Shown here: in pieces, positions 22,739-34,700 of the stretch | Layout: every line of letters starts with the position of its first letter | How positions within the stretch are numbered: the stretch's first letter is position 1 | Assembly: GCA_904066235.2 (NCBI GenBank) | Contig: CAJFCV020000005.1 | Span: forward strand, 9,419,501-9,483,500 | DNA length: 64,000 nt | Source: Bursaphelenchus xylophilus | Taxonomy: Eukaryota; Nematoda; Chromadorea; Rhabditida; Aphelenchoididae | Reading direction: 5' to 3' | Notes under the pieces: model-generated | Databases searched by the model: none | What the model was told of the DNA's origin: nothing | Seen by the model: only the letters and a program-made list of their open reading frames with translations | Program-made: the position numbers and the translations under genes

Positions 22739-22741
22739 AAA

Positions 22742-22748
22742 TATAAAA
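22742..22748 (+). promoter_or_regulatory. TATA-like element of the FLP-like gene
   Basis: TATAAAA, 174 bases before the ATG, at the edge of a GC-richer block. Confidence 0.4.
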
Positions 22749-22921
22749 CGTCTGTGAATAGGGACTATATTTGAGATTTGGCTATCAATTGATCGCTACA
22801 GGAACTACTGTTCAATTAAGAAGTTTATTCTGAAACTCAAAGCAAATCGTCGTTACCTAACGCTTTTTGGAGCTGAGAGTTTCTTCTTTTACCGCGTTAT
22901 TTTAAGTCTAATTTATTCAAA

Positions 22922-24422
22922 ATGACTATGCGGATATTACTATGGAGGTTATTGCTAATAACACTACTAGGTAAGAATTTTTTTATTTTTTATTTTTTTT
23001 TTGGGTTGACGTTTATTTGCCAAGATTTCCGAGCGTATTTTGCGAATTTCGTGTTACTAGGCTCTGTAGATGCGATCTGTATACTTTAGCTTCTCATGCG
23101 GAGAATTTTTACAAGGCTAGGCTCAAATTTTCGGTAAATTTTGAACACACGTCAGGCATCTTTCACGTATAAATGCTTGAACATGTTAGCTGTTTTATCA
23201 AGATCATTTTACTTGCTGCAATTCCTCTTTAAATCGACTTTTCGCCTTCCTTAATTAATCTTTTCAAATCTTCTTGCATAAGTTCTATTCTCTCGAGCCC
23301 TTTATTATGATATAATTGACGCCAAATGTCCTCTGAATCTCCGTCTTGCTTCTCGTTCATTGAATTGATCGTATTTTGCATTTCCAATTCATTAATTCAT
23401 TGTCTCCGGGCGTCAGGGTCAAGCTTGAAATCGAGCCTGGGAAAAGCGTCATCTTGTATTGTAATGAGGAATAGAGTTGCGTAATTACCGTATGTGTGAT
23501 GTTGGCGGATGATTAGTAGGCATATTATGAGTCTGTTTTTTATTATGCATAGATGAGCTGATTCTATTTTGGCGTGGGAATCATTTTGAGGCAGTTTTCT
23601 AAAGCATTGTATGCAATATAATAGTTGCAGCAGAAAAAATGTATTACAAAATTTATACGCCAAACATGATTGGAGGTGCGACAAAAAACCCGGGTAAAGA
23701 TTGGAATAGATCAAGGTTTGGATTGGGTGAAATGTATAAGTGATTTTTGGTGTGCGCTTTGCAGAAATCGTCTAAAAATTTCTATCAAAGGGCGAAAAAG
23801 ATCATCCAACTTTTTGGCGTGCAATAATAATATTACATATAATATTTATGAAGGGCGACGTATAATATTCCTGAAAAAATCAGTCCTTGCTGCGCCAAAT
23901 TCAAAAAATGCGGAAAAAAAGGATAAGTTTTCGACAGTCTCTCTTCATTACCCATGGTCTGTCGTACACAAAGATTGCTGCATATCTCGGCAATGCTTGC
24001 AACGCGCGGGGTAAAATTTTCAGCATTAAAAAAGCGATTCATACGAAAGATTCTCGCAAAGTTTAAAATTTTCTGTTGCACTGTTTCACATATGGTTTGC
24101 TAACTTTCTGCTTTTAGCCTTAATCCTTGTAACGACATGTGACGCCCGAATAATCAACATCCGGCCACTGAGGATACGAAGAAGTGACAAGGAGAAAACG
24201 GACGATGACTATGATTCAGATGTGAGTTTCACTTTTTCACACATCTAAGTTGGCATTTGGAGATTAGAAAGGCATATCCTACTCATAATTCCAGGGCTTG
24301 TTTTTTCGCTGAAAAACTTCAAAATTTCCCTTGATTTTGCTCACTAGATCCAAATGTTTAATTTTTTCACGTTTTCCGTGCCATTTTTATCCCTGTTTTT
24401 TCAGCCCCTGCGATTTGGATGA
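22922..24422 (+). CDS. FMRFamide-like neuropeptide precursor (single PLRFamide peptide), 56 aa
   Basis: Three exons, 22922-22970, 24118-24221 and 24405-24422, join in frame with GTAAGA/GTGAGT donors and TTTTAG/TTTTTTCAG acceptors. Residues 1-26 (MTMRILLWRLLLITLL...CDA) are a signal peptide. R35-I-R-R38 is a furin/dibasic cleavage site. The segment after it, SDKEKTDDDYDSDPLRF plus a final Gly before the stop, would give a 17-residue peptide amidated at Phe. An x-L-R-F-G C-terminus is the hallmark of the nematode FLP family, and a PLRFG ending occurs in flp-15 and flp-21 products. The last exon encodes only PLRFG and the stop. A second peptide between the signal and RIRR (RIINIRPL) would not be amidated. 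FLP peptides act on G-protein-coupled receptors in the nervous system. I cannot assign a numbered flp. AATAAA is at 24977, leaving a long 3' UTR. Confidence 0.8.
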
Positions 24423-26192
24423 GCAATACTTACTTAACATTTCGTTTTATCTTCGAACAATCGGCCTTGCATACAACGAATAAGCGGCTCAAATCCCTTC
24501 TTTTCTTCTGATTCAAGGAATTGTCGCCAGTCGTTCAAAACAATAACTGTATATACCGTCCACATCCACCTTTATATCCGATGTTTTCCTTGTGATATCA
24601 GCCCAAAAACCTGTTTCTTCTAATCATGTAATCTACGTCTTCCTTATCCTACTACAATGTCGCCAACTCATGATCCTCCATTCTCTTTCACGAGAGGTTT
24701 CATTATTGTAAAACCATCCCAAAGGCGCTTATTACGATAGGTCTTTTCAGTCTTTGTTCTCATTTTGTAATATGGCATTCTAATCGCCTTCCGATGTTTC
24801 CATAGTCTTTGCTTCCGCTCCGACACGCAACAGATCTCCCCCAAAACTGTGTACATATTCCCGCAAAAACATATGAAAATCTCAGAACTTACACATTTCT
24901 TCACCCCAGCGCATAATTTATTTTCTTGCGGTAGTATTGCTGTTATTGCCATTACACAAGTTTTTGTGATATTTGAAATAAAACGATGAATATGTAAATT
25001 TTACAATCGTCTTTAGTTTCGCATACGTGGGCTTGGCGAGATCTCAATTTCTGAAAATTTTAACTCGGGTTTTCGAAGAAGAGATTTTCAATAATGTTTA
25101 CCGCAGAGAGAGCATTCGAGATGCAGAGAGTGGGCAGAGAGAAAAATCTTTTTGCGATATCTCCGAAAATTCCAAGAACTTCCTGTAATAAGAAAAACGT
25201 GCGGTCACTGTGTTCTAGAAACGTTTTCTGCAAACCCAGAAAATTCCCTATTTATACGGTATTCTGATTTCTTCATTTGTAGTTTCTGAATTTCTCACCG
25301 CCTTCCTGCTACGTGTATATATCGGCTTATGCGCAAGGAACATGGCTCTGTGGCTTGGTCGGTCCGCCCGAGCAAATTAAAGATAAAACACAGAGCAAAG
25401 ACCGTTGTGTTTTTTGCAAGCACTGTAGAGAATGAATGATTGGTAAATTTTCGTTTAAAAATTTATTGTTAATGTTATGCAGTATCTCGTAATGAACGGA
25501 GTGCCATGTCTATCTGCGAGAGCCCCTTTCCGATTTTCTAGTCCCGAACCTTGAAACACCAACTCCTATCCCTTTACCATAACATAACCTAGTTTCATTT
25601 TGAAATCTCATTATCAAACCAAGTTTAAAGAACAATGTTGCCAACCGACTTATCTCGCGTTCAACTTCCAGAATACTCCGCAGTTTTAAGCAAAAAACTG
25701 TTTCGAAAACAGACTAAATCAGAGTTTATTGGGGTCTAGTTTAAAGTAGCTTTAGTCATCGGATGATGTGGTCGTTTTTTGCAGGCTAATGGAGCTTGGC
25801 CAAAAAATAGTGATGTTTCTTGTTTGTGAATTTTGGAGAGAAGGGTCAGCTTAAAATTGTGCGAATTTAAGGCACATAAAGCAAAGGACGAATGTTTAAA
25901 AAATGCTTATTGTTTTTTAGAAACACTATATGCAATAAACGAAGCAAGCAATAAACGTATTGTCAAAACTTGGAAAAGCTCACTTTTCTATGTTCATGGT
26001 GCGAATTTTAGCCCGGAAGTTGACTATACATTTTAGGAGATTGTTTGTTTTGACTAAAGCACAATCAAATTAGGTCAACTTGGTTTTCAACTACAAGCAA
26101 TCCGCTATTTCCACAAGGGATTTACAACGGGTTCATTTTCCTTAGAAGGCAACTCCACCTCCGCAGATGACAGATTGAGTATCAAGTCAAGC
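24423..26192. other. 3' region of the FLP-like gene and intergenic DNA
   Basis: The first 560 bases are probably 3' UTR. A diverged MITE-like stretch is seen at 25030-25160. No further gene recognised. Confidence 0.4.
24977..24982 (+). terminator. poly(A) signal, probably of the FLP-like gene
   Basis: AATAAA in an A/T-rich context; it is the first perfect hexamer found downstream of the stop at 24420. Confidence 0.5.
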
Positions 26193-26381
26193 ATGGAACA
26201 ATTCGCTGTGATATTCATTATTATTACCACTTTTTTCCTATCGTGGTATCGGCAAGCTCCACTGATTCTTCGGCCTCACGCAGAACGCTGTTCTCAATAT
26301 GAGACAGAATTTGATCCTGTAGGATTTGGCCCATCGCCCGGCCCTCTACCTGGGTTTGGCCGCAATCAAAACCACTGTTAG
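26193..26381 (+). CDS. possible small secreted protein, 62 aa
   Basis: An ATG at 26193 opens MEQFAVIFIIITTFFLSWYR, a signal-peptide-like stretch, followed by a Pro/Gly-rich tail (DPVGFGPSPGPLPGFGRNQN) ending in Cys. No clean poly(A) signal follows. The minus strand of the same DNA is also open (26224-26514) and protein-like, but without an ATG at its start, so it is uncertain which strand, if either, is coding. Confidence 0.3.
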   Translation: MEQFAVIFIIITTFFLSWYRQAPLILRPHAERCSQYETEFDPVGFGPSPGPLPGFGRNQNHC

Positions 26382-26709
26382 TCTTTTCGTAGCCTGGCAG
26401 CTCGGCAGGATGGTCGCCTTCAAGTATAAACGGCTTTGATCCCCCTGGTTTTCGCGGGAAACAGCGCGGATTTTTCGTTCGAGGCCCACCATGGCTTTGA
26501 AAATGAACTATCACCCGGTCCGCTTCCAGGCTAGGACGATTTTAAGCCGCAGCAAGAGCATAGATAGCATTGTAAAAATTTTTATTATTATTGTTATTTT
26601 TTCAAGGAGGAACAAATTGTGGTGCTGACTAGTCACCGTCAGCAAGTGCGGCGATTCTCATGCGCACCAGCATAGGTTACATAAATTAGTTAGCCGGCAA
26701 AGTCAGCGA

Positions 26710-26932
26710 TGTTTGTAGCCGAGAGATCACGATGGACGGACAGGGCTTTCACAGAAAAAATCTGGCAATTTTTCGCCACTTTCACAATAGCTATTTATCT
26801 TCCGTTGGAAACATTATTCTCTGTGATTGAAACAGGCATGAAGGTTTCGTGTCAAAATTCGCAGAAAAGCGTTAATTTTAGCAAAGTTTTTTTTCAAAAT
26901 CTGAGCGTTACACTTGCAGCACTTCTGTGGTG
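26710..26932. repeat. diverged Harbinger-like MITE fragment
   Basis: Shares in order gccgagagatcacg, gaaacattattctctgtgattgaa, aggcatgaaggtttcgtg and the terminal aaaatctgagcgttacactt with the intact copies at 38222 and 53165. The ends are degraded. Confidence 0.7.
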
Positions 26933-27031
26933 AAACTGCCAACAGTAATCGAAGAATTTTTAGTCCACGATATTTTTGCAACAAAATATTACTTGAAAAT
27001 CTTAAAATACCAAATAAAATAATAGTAAATA

Positions 27032-27037
27032 TTTATT
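27032..27037 (-). terminator. poly(A) signal of the 27115-27614 gene
   Basis: TTTATT on the plus strand, 78 bases past the stop. Confidence 0.7.
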
Positions 27038-27114
27038 TTAATCCCATTAATTAATAACCGAACATAAAACATGTAAAATCAAGCAAACTATCAAATATTA
27101 AACACATTAAAAGA

Positions 27115-27614
27115 TCACTTCTCATCAAAGAAGATAGGAGACCGGTTCATCTGGTAGTATGTGGAGTTGGGGTTGTAGAACTGGTGCATGTGTTCCTCGG
27201 AGTATTTGTTCATTGGTGGAGAGCAACATTCGCAAAGTAAAATCTCAGGAACAGGTTCAGTGGGCTCGGTGGGCTCGGATTTGAGATCCTCAGTCTTGAT
27301 GACTTTTGGAGTTTCAGGACATGGGGGAACTGAAAAATTGAAGTTAATATAGTCACATAACGATACGATAAACACTGTTTGAAAAAAGGAAAACTGAAGG
27401 CAAACAATTACTAAATTCTTCTAGGCCAAATTATAACGAAATAAAATAATGACTTACCATTTTCCTTTTCCTCGCAGTCGCTTTCATCAGCCCATTTTTC
27501 AGGCCTGTCGTTGATGATTTTCTTCATCAGACTAGCATAGGTGTCCTTCTTGATCGTCACCTTTGCCTTGGCTCCCTTAGCGGACTTAGCGGATGATCTA
27601 CGGGCGCGGCACAT
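27115..27614 (-). CDS. uncharacterised 122-aa protein with basic N-terminus
   Basis: Two exons, 27458-27614 and 27115-27329, join in frame through a 128-base intron (GTAAGT donor, TTTTTCAG acceptor). The start MCRARRSSAKSAKGAKAKVT is Lys/Arg/Ala/Ser-rich like a nucleic-acid-binding or nuclear-targeting tail. It is followed by KKDTYASLMKKIINDRPEKW and an acidic hinge. Exon 2 holds a Glu/Pro/Thr repeat (EPTEPTEPVPE), a cysteine cluster (LLCECCSPP) and a Tyr/Asn/His-rich end. No signal peptide. The only in-frame extension upstream of the chosen Met begins at a non-ATG codon. Not recognised; a small nuclear protein is an inference from composition only. Confidence 0.8.
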
Positions 27615-29515
27615 TGTAGAAAGGAGAAAAAACGAGGAGATAAAAGGGATCACAGCTACTCAAAGGATAGCAGATGAGAATGTATGAGAAATTCTTTGAC
27701 AAAGTTTGTTTCTGAATTTTCTGCAGAGTGCGCAGAGATTTTTCTTGATTTTATTGCCTGACGTAATTTTCGAAGTTTTTGAGCAGAAGGTTTATTTTCT
27801 GTATTGGTTTATTGCGTAACAAGATCTACGATAGCATAGCACCTATTTTGAGGTACCTTACATGTACTCACATCAATAATATCTAAATAAAAGTTACGGA
27901 TCTTGGTTTTCTGCCGAAAATTTTGGTATTTTGCAAGTTACAAAACTCAGAGTAAAGAAAACTACCAATAGTAATAGCTAAAATTAGAAAAGGTTGAAAT
28001 ATTGAAAGTCTTCGCCAAGTCTCCGCCGAGCCTTCGCCGAGTGTTCGTTGACCATCTAACTGGTTTTTTTAGACACTGGTCGCACTTGCTACAGCCTTTT
28101 TAGGGCATCAACCTTCCCTACAACCCATATCGATAGGCCTTGTCGTTGACCCGAACTGTCGTCGACTGAAAAAGTCGGGACGTGCTTTTTTAAAATCAAT
28201 TCCAGGCCCTTTTTACCATAATATACGACTTTCCTTAAGACGATTTTATGTGCTCTTCAATATACCGAATTCTTTTCATATATTTTACATATTTATTTGG
28301 TTTTCTAAGGCGACTCAAGGAAAAAATTATTCACAGATTACAATCAAAAAACAAAGAGAAATTAAACCGAGAGAATAAGAGAAGTTGTGGGACACAAACC
28401 GAGAGTAAAACTAATATCAGATATGAGATGAGTCGACGAAAAAATATTAACATATTCAAACACAAAAATATTAACCGAGGTAGAGCCCAGGCCGACGAAA
28501 AAACACGGAGGGGAGGGGTCAATTTGGGGTGGAGGATTTGAACGACAAGGTAGAAAAGTGGTTGTATAGCTAGAATTGGGGTGAAAAAATGAATAATAAC
28601 ATTGTAGAATGGGAGAATTGTGTACACAATTGCACAGGGTGTGAAAGAAACTGCTATATTAGAGTGGAATCTGAAGGAATGTTGTGTGATAAGGTCGTAT
28701 TTTAGGGGATCCAATTTTTCATATAAAATCCCAAACTTTCGATAATTTCTCTCAAAAAAATGTAACAATCAAAATGTTTCTTTACTTGAAAAAAAGGAAG
28801 AAAGTAATCTGGAAGGTGCTACATAAAGTTATCATTCAAAAAATAATAAATAATCAGCCTTATCACACGATTTTCCCTCAAATTTCCGCAAATTATGGGT
28901 GTTTCAACAAAATTAGAGGTAGATAACCGGTTGTATTAGTCATAAACAGTATTACTACCATACATTTGCATCATAGAACAGGTTTGGAAGACATTTACAT
29001 TTTAAATATTTGGGACATTCAGGTGGGAGCTGGCAAACTTGGGACAAATTTCAGTTCTTAGGGCTCGTTCGATGTAAAACAATACAAGTTCAAATATCAG
29101 AAAAACTATTGAAATAAAACCAGTGTGTATACAATATTATGAGACATCATACCATCCAAGATATTTTGTGGTGTATAGGGAAAGGTTTGGATAGTGGATT
29201 ATCATTTGAGTTCAGTCCTAACTAAGAGTTATTTGGTTATTCGGATTGACAAATATTCGGTGACAACTTGCGCTACTATACGTGCAATATAGTAGGGTTT
29301 TGTTGACATGAAAGACAGTGTAAGTATGTGGACAAGACGACATTGAAGTTATTTTCGTTGAGACTAGGAGCTATTTGATTGGGAGAGTGAGTTCGATGGT
29401 TAAAGCCGTTGATGGCTAGCGGAATATCCGGGTTATTTGGCTGCCAAGGCGGGTTCGTGGACCAGGTGCCTTTGTTGATTACTCGAACCAAAAATCAGGG
29501 CAGTCCAGAAGGGGT
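27615..29515. other. spacer and probable 3' UTR of the DM-domain gene
   Basis: The part nearest 29515 is expected to be 3' UTR. A plus-strand frame at 28248-28541 (97 codons, hydrophobic start, then Lys/Arg/Asn-rich) and an antisense frame at 28331-28768 both exist. Low-complexity A/T bias explains both, so neither is called. Confidence 0.4.
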
Positions 29516-31771
29516 TTAGACCACATCAACGTCATCGTTGGCCTCCTCGTCTTCACCACCTTCCGACGATGAATGCTTATCCGAAACCATTTCAATGTTG
29601 TCTCCAATGAACTTCTTCAGATCCTCTGGTGGAGGACTCAGCTGTTGGACCGGCTGTGCTCCGTGTCCGAGGTTCGTCTGATTCATTGCCGCCATTGCCA
29701 GCAATTTTTGCAACTGCTCTTGCATATCAATCATGTTTGTTGGAGAAGTTGGGGTCGAAACGATTGGTTGAGGAAGGGTTGTTTGCGGTAAACTTGCTGG
29801 CTGCTGCGCCAGCCCCGCCGACTGCTGCGGGCCCTGTTGACATAAGAGGAGGAGCTGGAGAAGTTGCTGATTGTCCAGCAACCCTCCATTCGAGCTGATT
29901 GGGGTGTTCATCGGCATGGAGTTGATTGGGATCGGAGCGGCAAGGCCGGCCGAATGGGGCGGTGTTAGGTCGGTGGAAGAGGTCGATGAGAGCACCGGAG
30001 AACTGGCGTGAGAAGGGATCAGGTTGAAGGAGGGTGGTGACATGATTGTGCTCGTCTGCGGAGACGCCGAAGACACCGTAGCCAGACTGTGAATGCTCAT
30101 CGGAGATGCGCGGCCGTCATGACCGTGGAAGGAGGCCATGTCCAGTCCAGACATGCCCATGTGGGCCAGAGTTGAAGTGGGAAGGCTGGCGCGAGGTTGA
30201 GAGAAGGCGGAGTGGTTGTTGACACTGCCAGTGGCGGCGGCGGAGTCTGAAAAAGGTAAAATAACCATCTGTAAACCGTAAATAACAGGTTAATCGTCAT
30301 TGTTCTTTGCGTTAAATGCGTTCACTTCCCCTTGTTTGTTCCCAAATTATTCCCTCAGCACAGAATCTCTTAATGGTCCGCCAGCAGCTTAAAAATTTTA
30401 TAATTAGTGCGCCTTTCACGGGGCCAGACAGTAAACACCTTAATTTCGATCCGAATGTTTCCACCCCGCGAATCTGCACTTTCCCCGCCCTTTTGCGTCA
30501 AAATAGAGACCAATTCCGGCTGCTGCGTGTCACACAGACATTGTAAAAACATGAAAGTACAACAATCTGCAGGCAAAACAAGCACCCCTTTAATATCGGC
30601 TCTACATTCATTCATGAGAGGCGGGTACGGTAGGAAGTAACCAAAGGGTGCTTGAAAACTTGTCCTATGTATACAAAAGTGACGGTGAAAATTGTTTGGC
30701 GTTTTATGAATTGATATCAGTTATTAGAATGGAACAACGGAGTTTAGGACGGAGTATTGTAGAAAGGTTTATGGGTCGGTTAAAATTTTGAGGGCAATGA
30801 AACACAATACATTTGGAAAGTAACCGGAATGGACAGGGAATTTTGTTTTATATAAAATAGAGCCAGAAAGTAAGGAAAACGTAAAATACGGGAGCTTAAA
30901 TGGAGTAAAGATTTTATTAAAGCCATGTGTGACCCAACAAAAGCATGACAAATAGTTCTATCGGCAAAAAAATCAAAATTAACACAGCTAACAGGTTCAA
31001 CCGCAGATTCACCCAATGTTTGTTTCTCGCCCAAAAACTTTTGCCCCAACTTACACAGCGCACTCAGTTGCGGGAATCCCGGCACTGGAACCGCAGCAAC
31101 AGCTGCAGCTGCATTCAACGTGGCCGTAATCTTCTCTCTGGTCAAGTTCATCAACGTATCCTTGCGCTGTCGGCGACGGATCTTTATCTGGTCGGCCATC
31201 AGCTTCTGTCTTTCGCTGACTACTTGACATTTCGGGCAGTTGCAGTCCTTGAACGGGCAGACCCGCTTGTGGCCCTTCAGCCGCGACTTTCGGCCGTGCT
31301 GGCCGCATTTCTGGCAATTGGGGACGCGTTCTGAAAAAATAAATCGTATAAAATGGCAGAGAACACTGTAAAGGCCTGAAAAATTGATTAGAAGGATTTT
31401 AAAAATTTTTGGGCGGTATGGTATGAGATGATTTATATTATCCATGACACTCATTGATGGTTTGTGTCATTTATGATAAAATGTTTCGCTGAAATTTCGA
31501 GTTAATGTTCCCATCCCACTTTTTGACTGATACATGCGTTGATATTTCATTTTGAGAAAGAAATTTTTGATTTTTTATTAGAAAAAAGAGATTATTTTCA
31601 AAATTTTCACCTGAAATTTTATAAAATTTGCTGAAATTCGATTTAAAAATCAGTTAACTTCAAACTCCACTTACTCGTATAACTGACCCCCTCTTTGTAA
31701 GGCGGCAGACTCAGGAACGAGGCAGCATGGTTCATGGAGGGCGCCCCAAATAAAAATTGCGGCAAAGTCAT
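29516..31771 (-). CDS. DM-domain (doublesex/mab-3 family) transcription factor, 367 aa
   Basis: Three exons, 31675-31771, 31055-31330 and 29516-30246, join in frame. An in-frame TGA lies 12 bases upstream of the ATG at 31771, fixing the start. Residues 33-70 form a textbook DM domain: C38, C41, H53, C57 make one zinc site and H44, C62, C64, C67 the other, with the signature LKGHKRVCPF, then ERQKLMADQIKIRRRQ as the recognition tail. After an Ala/Val/Pro linker the long last exon is Ser/Pro/Gln-rich (QQLLQLLLLCQQGPQQSAGL) and ends in an acidic tail (EGGEDEEANDDVDVV), typical of an activation or interaction region. DM factors bind the minor groove and direct sex-specific or neuronal development. 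There is one DM domain only. I cannot say which dmd gene it is. A long gene-free stretch upstream suggests complex control. Confidence 0.93.
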
Positions 31772-34700
31772 GGCGATGGTTCAATGTTCAGATCAATGCA
31801 CAAATTCTGAGATCGCGCTGGGGATGGCACTTTGTGGGGAATGTCACACAAACGCCGGAGGGGTTGTGTCACACAATGTTGAAAGATTTTTGTGGGACTG
31901 AAATTACGCCTGGGATTAGTCAAGAAAAAGGGGCGGAGTCGCGAAAAAATACGTGAAATCACGGAAATTGTTGGGGAAAGTGTCAAGGAAAAAGTTTAAG
32001 AATCAAAAACGCATGATCAAAAATCAATTGAAAAATAATAAAAAATATAAAAAACATTTTTTAACATGCAAAAAATCAAAAGAGAAGTTAACAAAGTAAA
32101 CGCTTTTCTATTTAGGTCCAAAATAGGCCCTAAGGGCACAAATTTTTTTTTTGCAAAATGGAGGAGCTATTATTTCCGATGTTTTACATAGTGTATTTTG
32201 TAACTTTTGTTTTACCACAACCAAGATATAAACTTCGAAAGCCAAAAAAATAGGCTCCGCCCACAAAAAATGTCTATCATTTCTACGCCAGCTGGTTTTG
32301 TAGGTTTCAAAAAATCGTCTTCTTTGGCATTCAGAAGCACTGATTATCTCATAAAGAAAACGTGATGGGTTGAAAAGAAAAGTGACACTAATTCATGGGA
32401 TTAATTGGATGATAAAACAAATAATCGAGGATATTTGGATGAATGAAAATCGTCAATATTTACCCGGCCTTTTGATGAGGGAGCCATTGAGCAGGGGAGA
32501 AGACGAATTGTGTTGTTGCAAACCGCTGCACAACAAACTGGAGATTTGGGAAAACGTCGGGTTGTATTCGAGTTTAATACAAAGACTGGCCGGAAGCCGC
32601 AAAGCCCCAAAGGTTTAGAACGGGTGGTTGTTCTTCGCGGATTTGGGCGCCGGTTTATGCACCGGACGCTATCGTATGGCATGGGATTTGGGAAAGAAGA
32701 TTTCTTGTTCTTTTCAGGAAACACGTAAGCGATTTCGGTGAAGAAACGTTGCGAATGAAAGGAATGGTGAAATTGACTCGGCATTTCCGGCATGACAGAT
32801 TATTGAGAGTTTTGCCATAGTCATTTTATTGCCATAGATCAAACTCAACTCATTTTAGAGATTCATCTTTTGGGCTCTGCGCAACCAGGGTATTTAGCAT
32901 TTTTTACAGAAGAAAGACTAGAGAAAATGAAGAGAGATGGTGAGAGAACGAGACGAAAATCCGAAATATGACATAGAAAAGCCTTATCTTAACTGATGCA
33001 AATTTTCATCTAAATCAAATCATCTTCAAAGCAGCTACAAATTTTGGGGAGCAAAAATCATTTTTCGCTTTTTTTCAATTTCAAAATCCATTTTCATAGA
33101 CATCATAACAATTTTAAGACTACTAGGCTTTCGATTGATAAACGACTAACATTTCAACCAAACCGCACCACCTCCTACATCACGAACACCATCAACAAAC
33201 ATGCATCGCGACCATTGCGTAACCAAGCCCGGTAACCCGGTTTCGCCGCCGCCGCCCCAACCAACACCACTACCACCACACAAAGCGGGGCTGTAAAAAA
33301 CAAAATTCAAGTTGCCGCAAATTTGCGAAAACAGGCTGGCCGAAACTCAACACGCTTTTGTTTCGCGCGCACAATGCGGGAGGTGTAATATGCGAAAACA
33401 GAAAACCGTTACAACAAAAACGAAACTGGTATGCGAACAGTCTTTATGTGGGGTTTAATTGAGGGTGAATAACGGGGAGGAAGTTCCTGGAAAAAATTTT
33501 AAATTTCGGAAAAATTTGAATAAAAAATAAAAAATTAAAAAAAAATTCAAGTACCATGAAAATTAAGTAAAGTTTATTAAAAAACTTGGCATAAAGAGAT
33601 AGCTTATGGTATGGGTTTTCTCCTCACTTCGGGATTTTTTGTTATCAAAACGATTTTTTAAAAATTTTAAATATTTTTCGGCAAAAAATTGGTTTAATTT
33701 TGAACCTAAAACATCATAAGTACTCTATATGGCTACCAAATAGCAATAGTGCAAAAAAATCCTTATAAATTGCAAAAAAATCATCAAAAATACAAAAGTT
33801 ATGCAAAGTGGAATATCTACTTAATACTGACTCCCCATAAGCTCATGAAATGTCACAACATCCCTCGATCCATGCTCAATCGCACCCACAACCCGCACCG
33901 ACCACCTGTGCCAGCCAGACGGTACCGTACGCCGTGCGGCGGTGCCGTAAACAAAGCCGGGAAAAAAAGAATTAACTGCAAAAATGCGTCTTCAACCGGC
34001 GAAAACACTCGACAAAAAACTTTGGATTGTGCTTAGTATAACTGTTACTCTCCCTCTCTCCTCCTCACTCAAACAAAAAACAACAGACTGGCTCCGCCCA
34101 CCCGAATCTTTGACCCGTCCACTCCAAAAAACAAACGGCCGAACACCCGCAGGCACTGACTCCGCCCACTTTTTTTCGTCTTTGTCCATTTCTCTGGACC
34201 CTCCTCGAGGCGTGTTGTGTCTCCGGTGGCTCTCCACAAACCGCTTCGCCGCTGCTTGGCCCATTATTTCTCGGGCGCCCTCTTCGATTGGTGTTGTCTC
34301 TGGAAAAGCGGAAATTTTTAGTTTACGCGAATTGATGTGTTTTTGTATAGCGAACGTTTCTTTCGGGGGCTTTCAGAATGTTTTTTGAGGACAGAATGAG
34401 TCGAAAAACGGCCAACGGAAAGGGAGGAGAGGGGCGAGAGAAACAAAGAACGTGCGATACAATGGGAGACCGGGAATGCATTCGAAAAGGGTACGGTATT
34501 CAAATAAAGCAAGGTAGTAAGGAAAGCGCAAAATTATTGTAAAATACGAGCTTCTATTGTTTGTAGAAAAAATCAAAAAAACCCCTCGAAAAACCTCAAA
34601 AAGTATCCAAAAAAATTTCACTTTTGAAGTAAAAGAAATGCGTCTTTGGATCAAATTTTAAGAGAAAATGAACTTCTTGTATGTCAAAAATTTCGCTTCC

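Noticed and set aside
25336..25400. tRNA-like D-arm words (TGGCTTGGTCGG)
   Set aside because: No B box or acceptor stem follows at the right distance.
28248..28541. 97-codon plus-strand ORF with hydrophobic start and basic tail
   Set aside because: Strong A/T and Lys/Asn/Arg bias, overlaps the probable 3' UTR of the DM gene, and no splice or poly(A) support.
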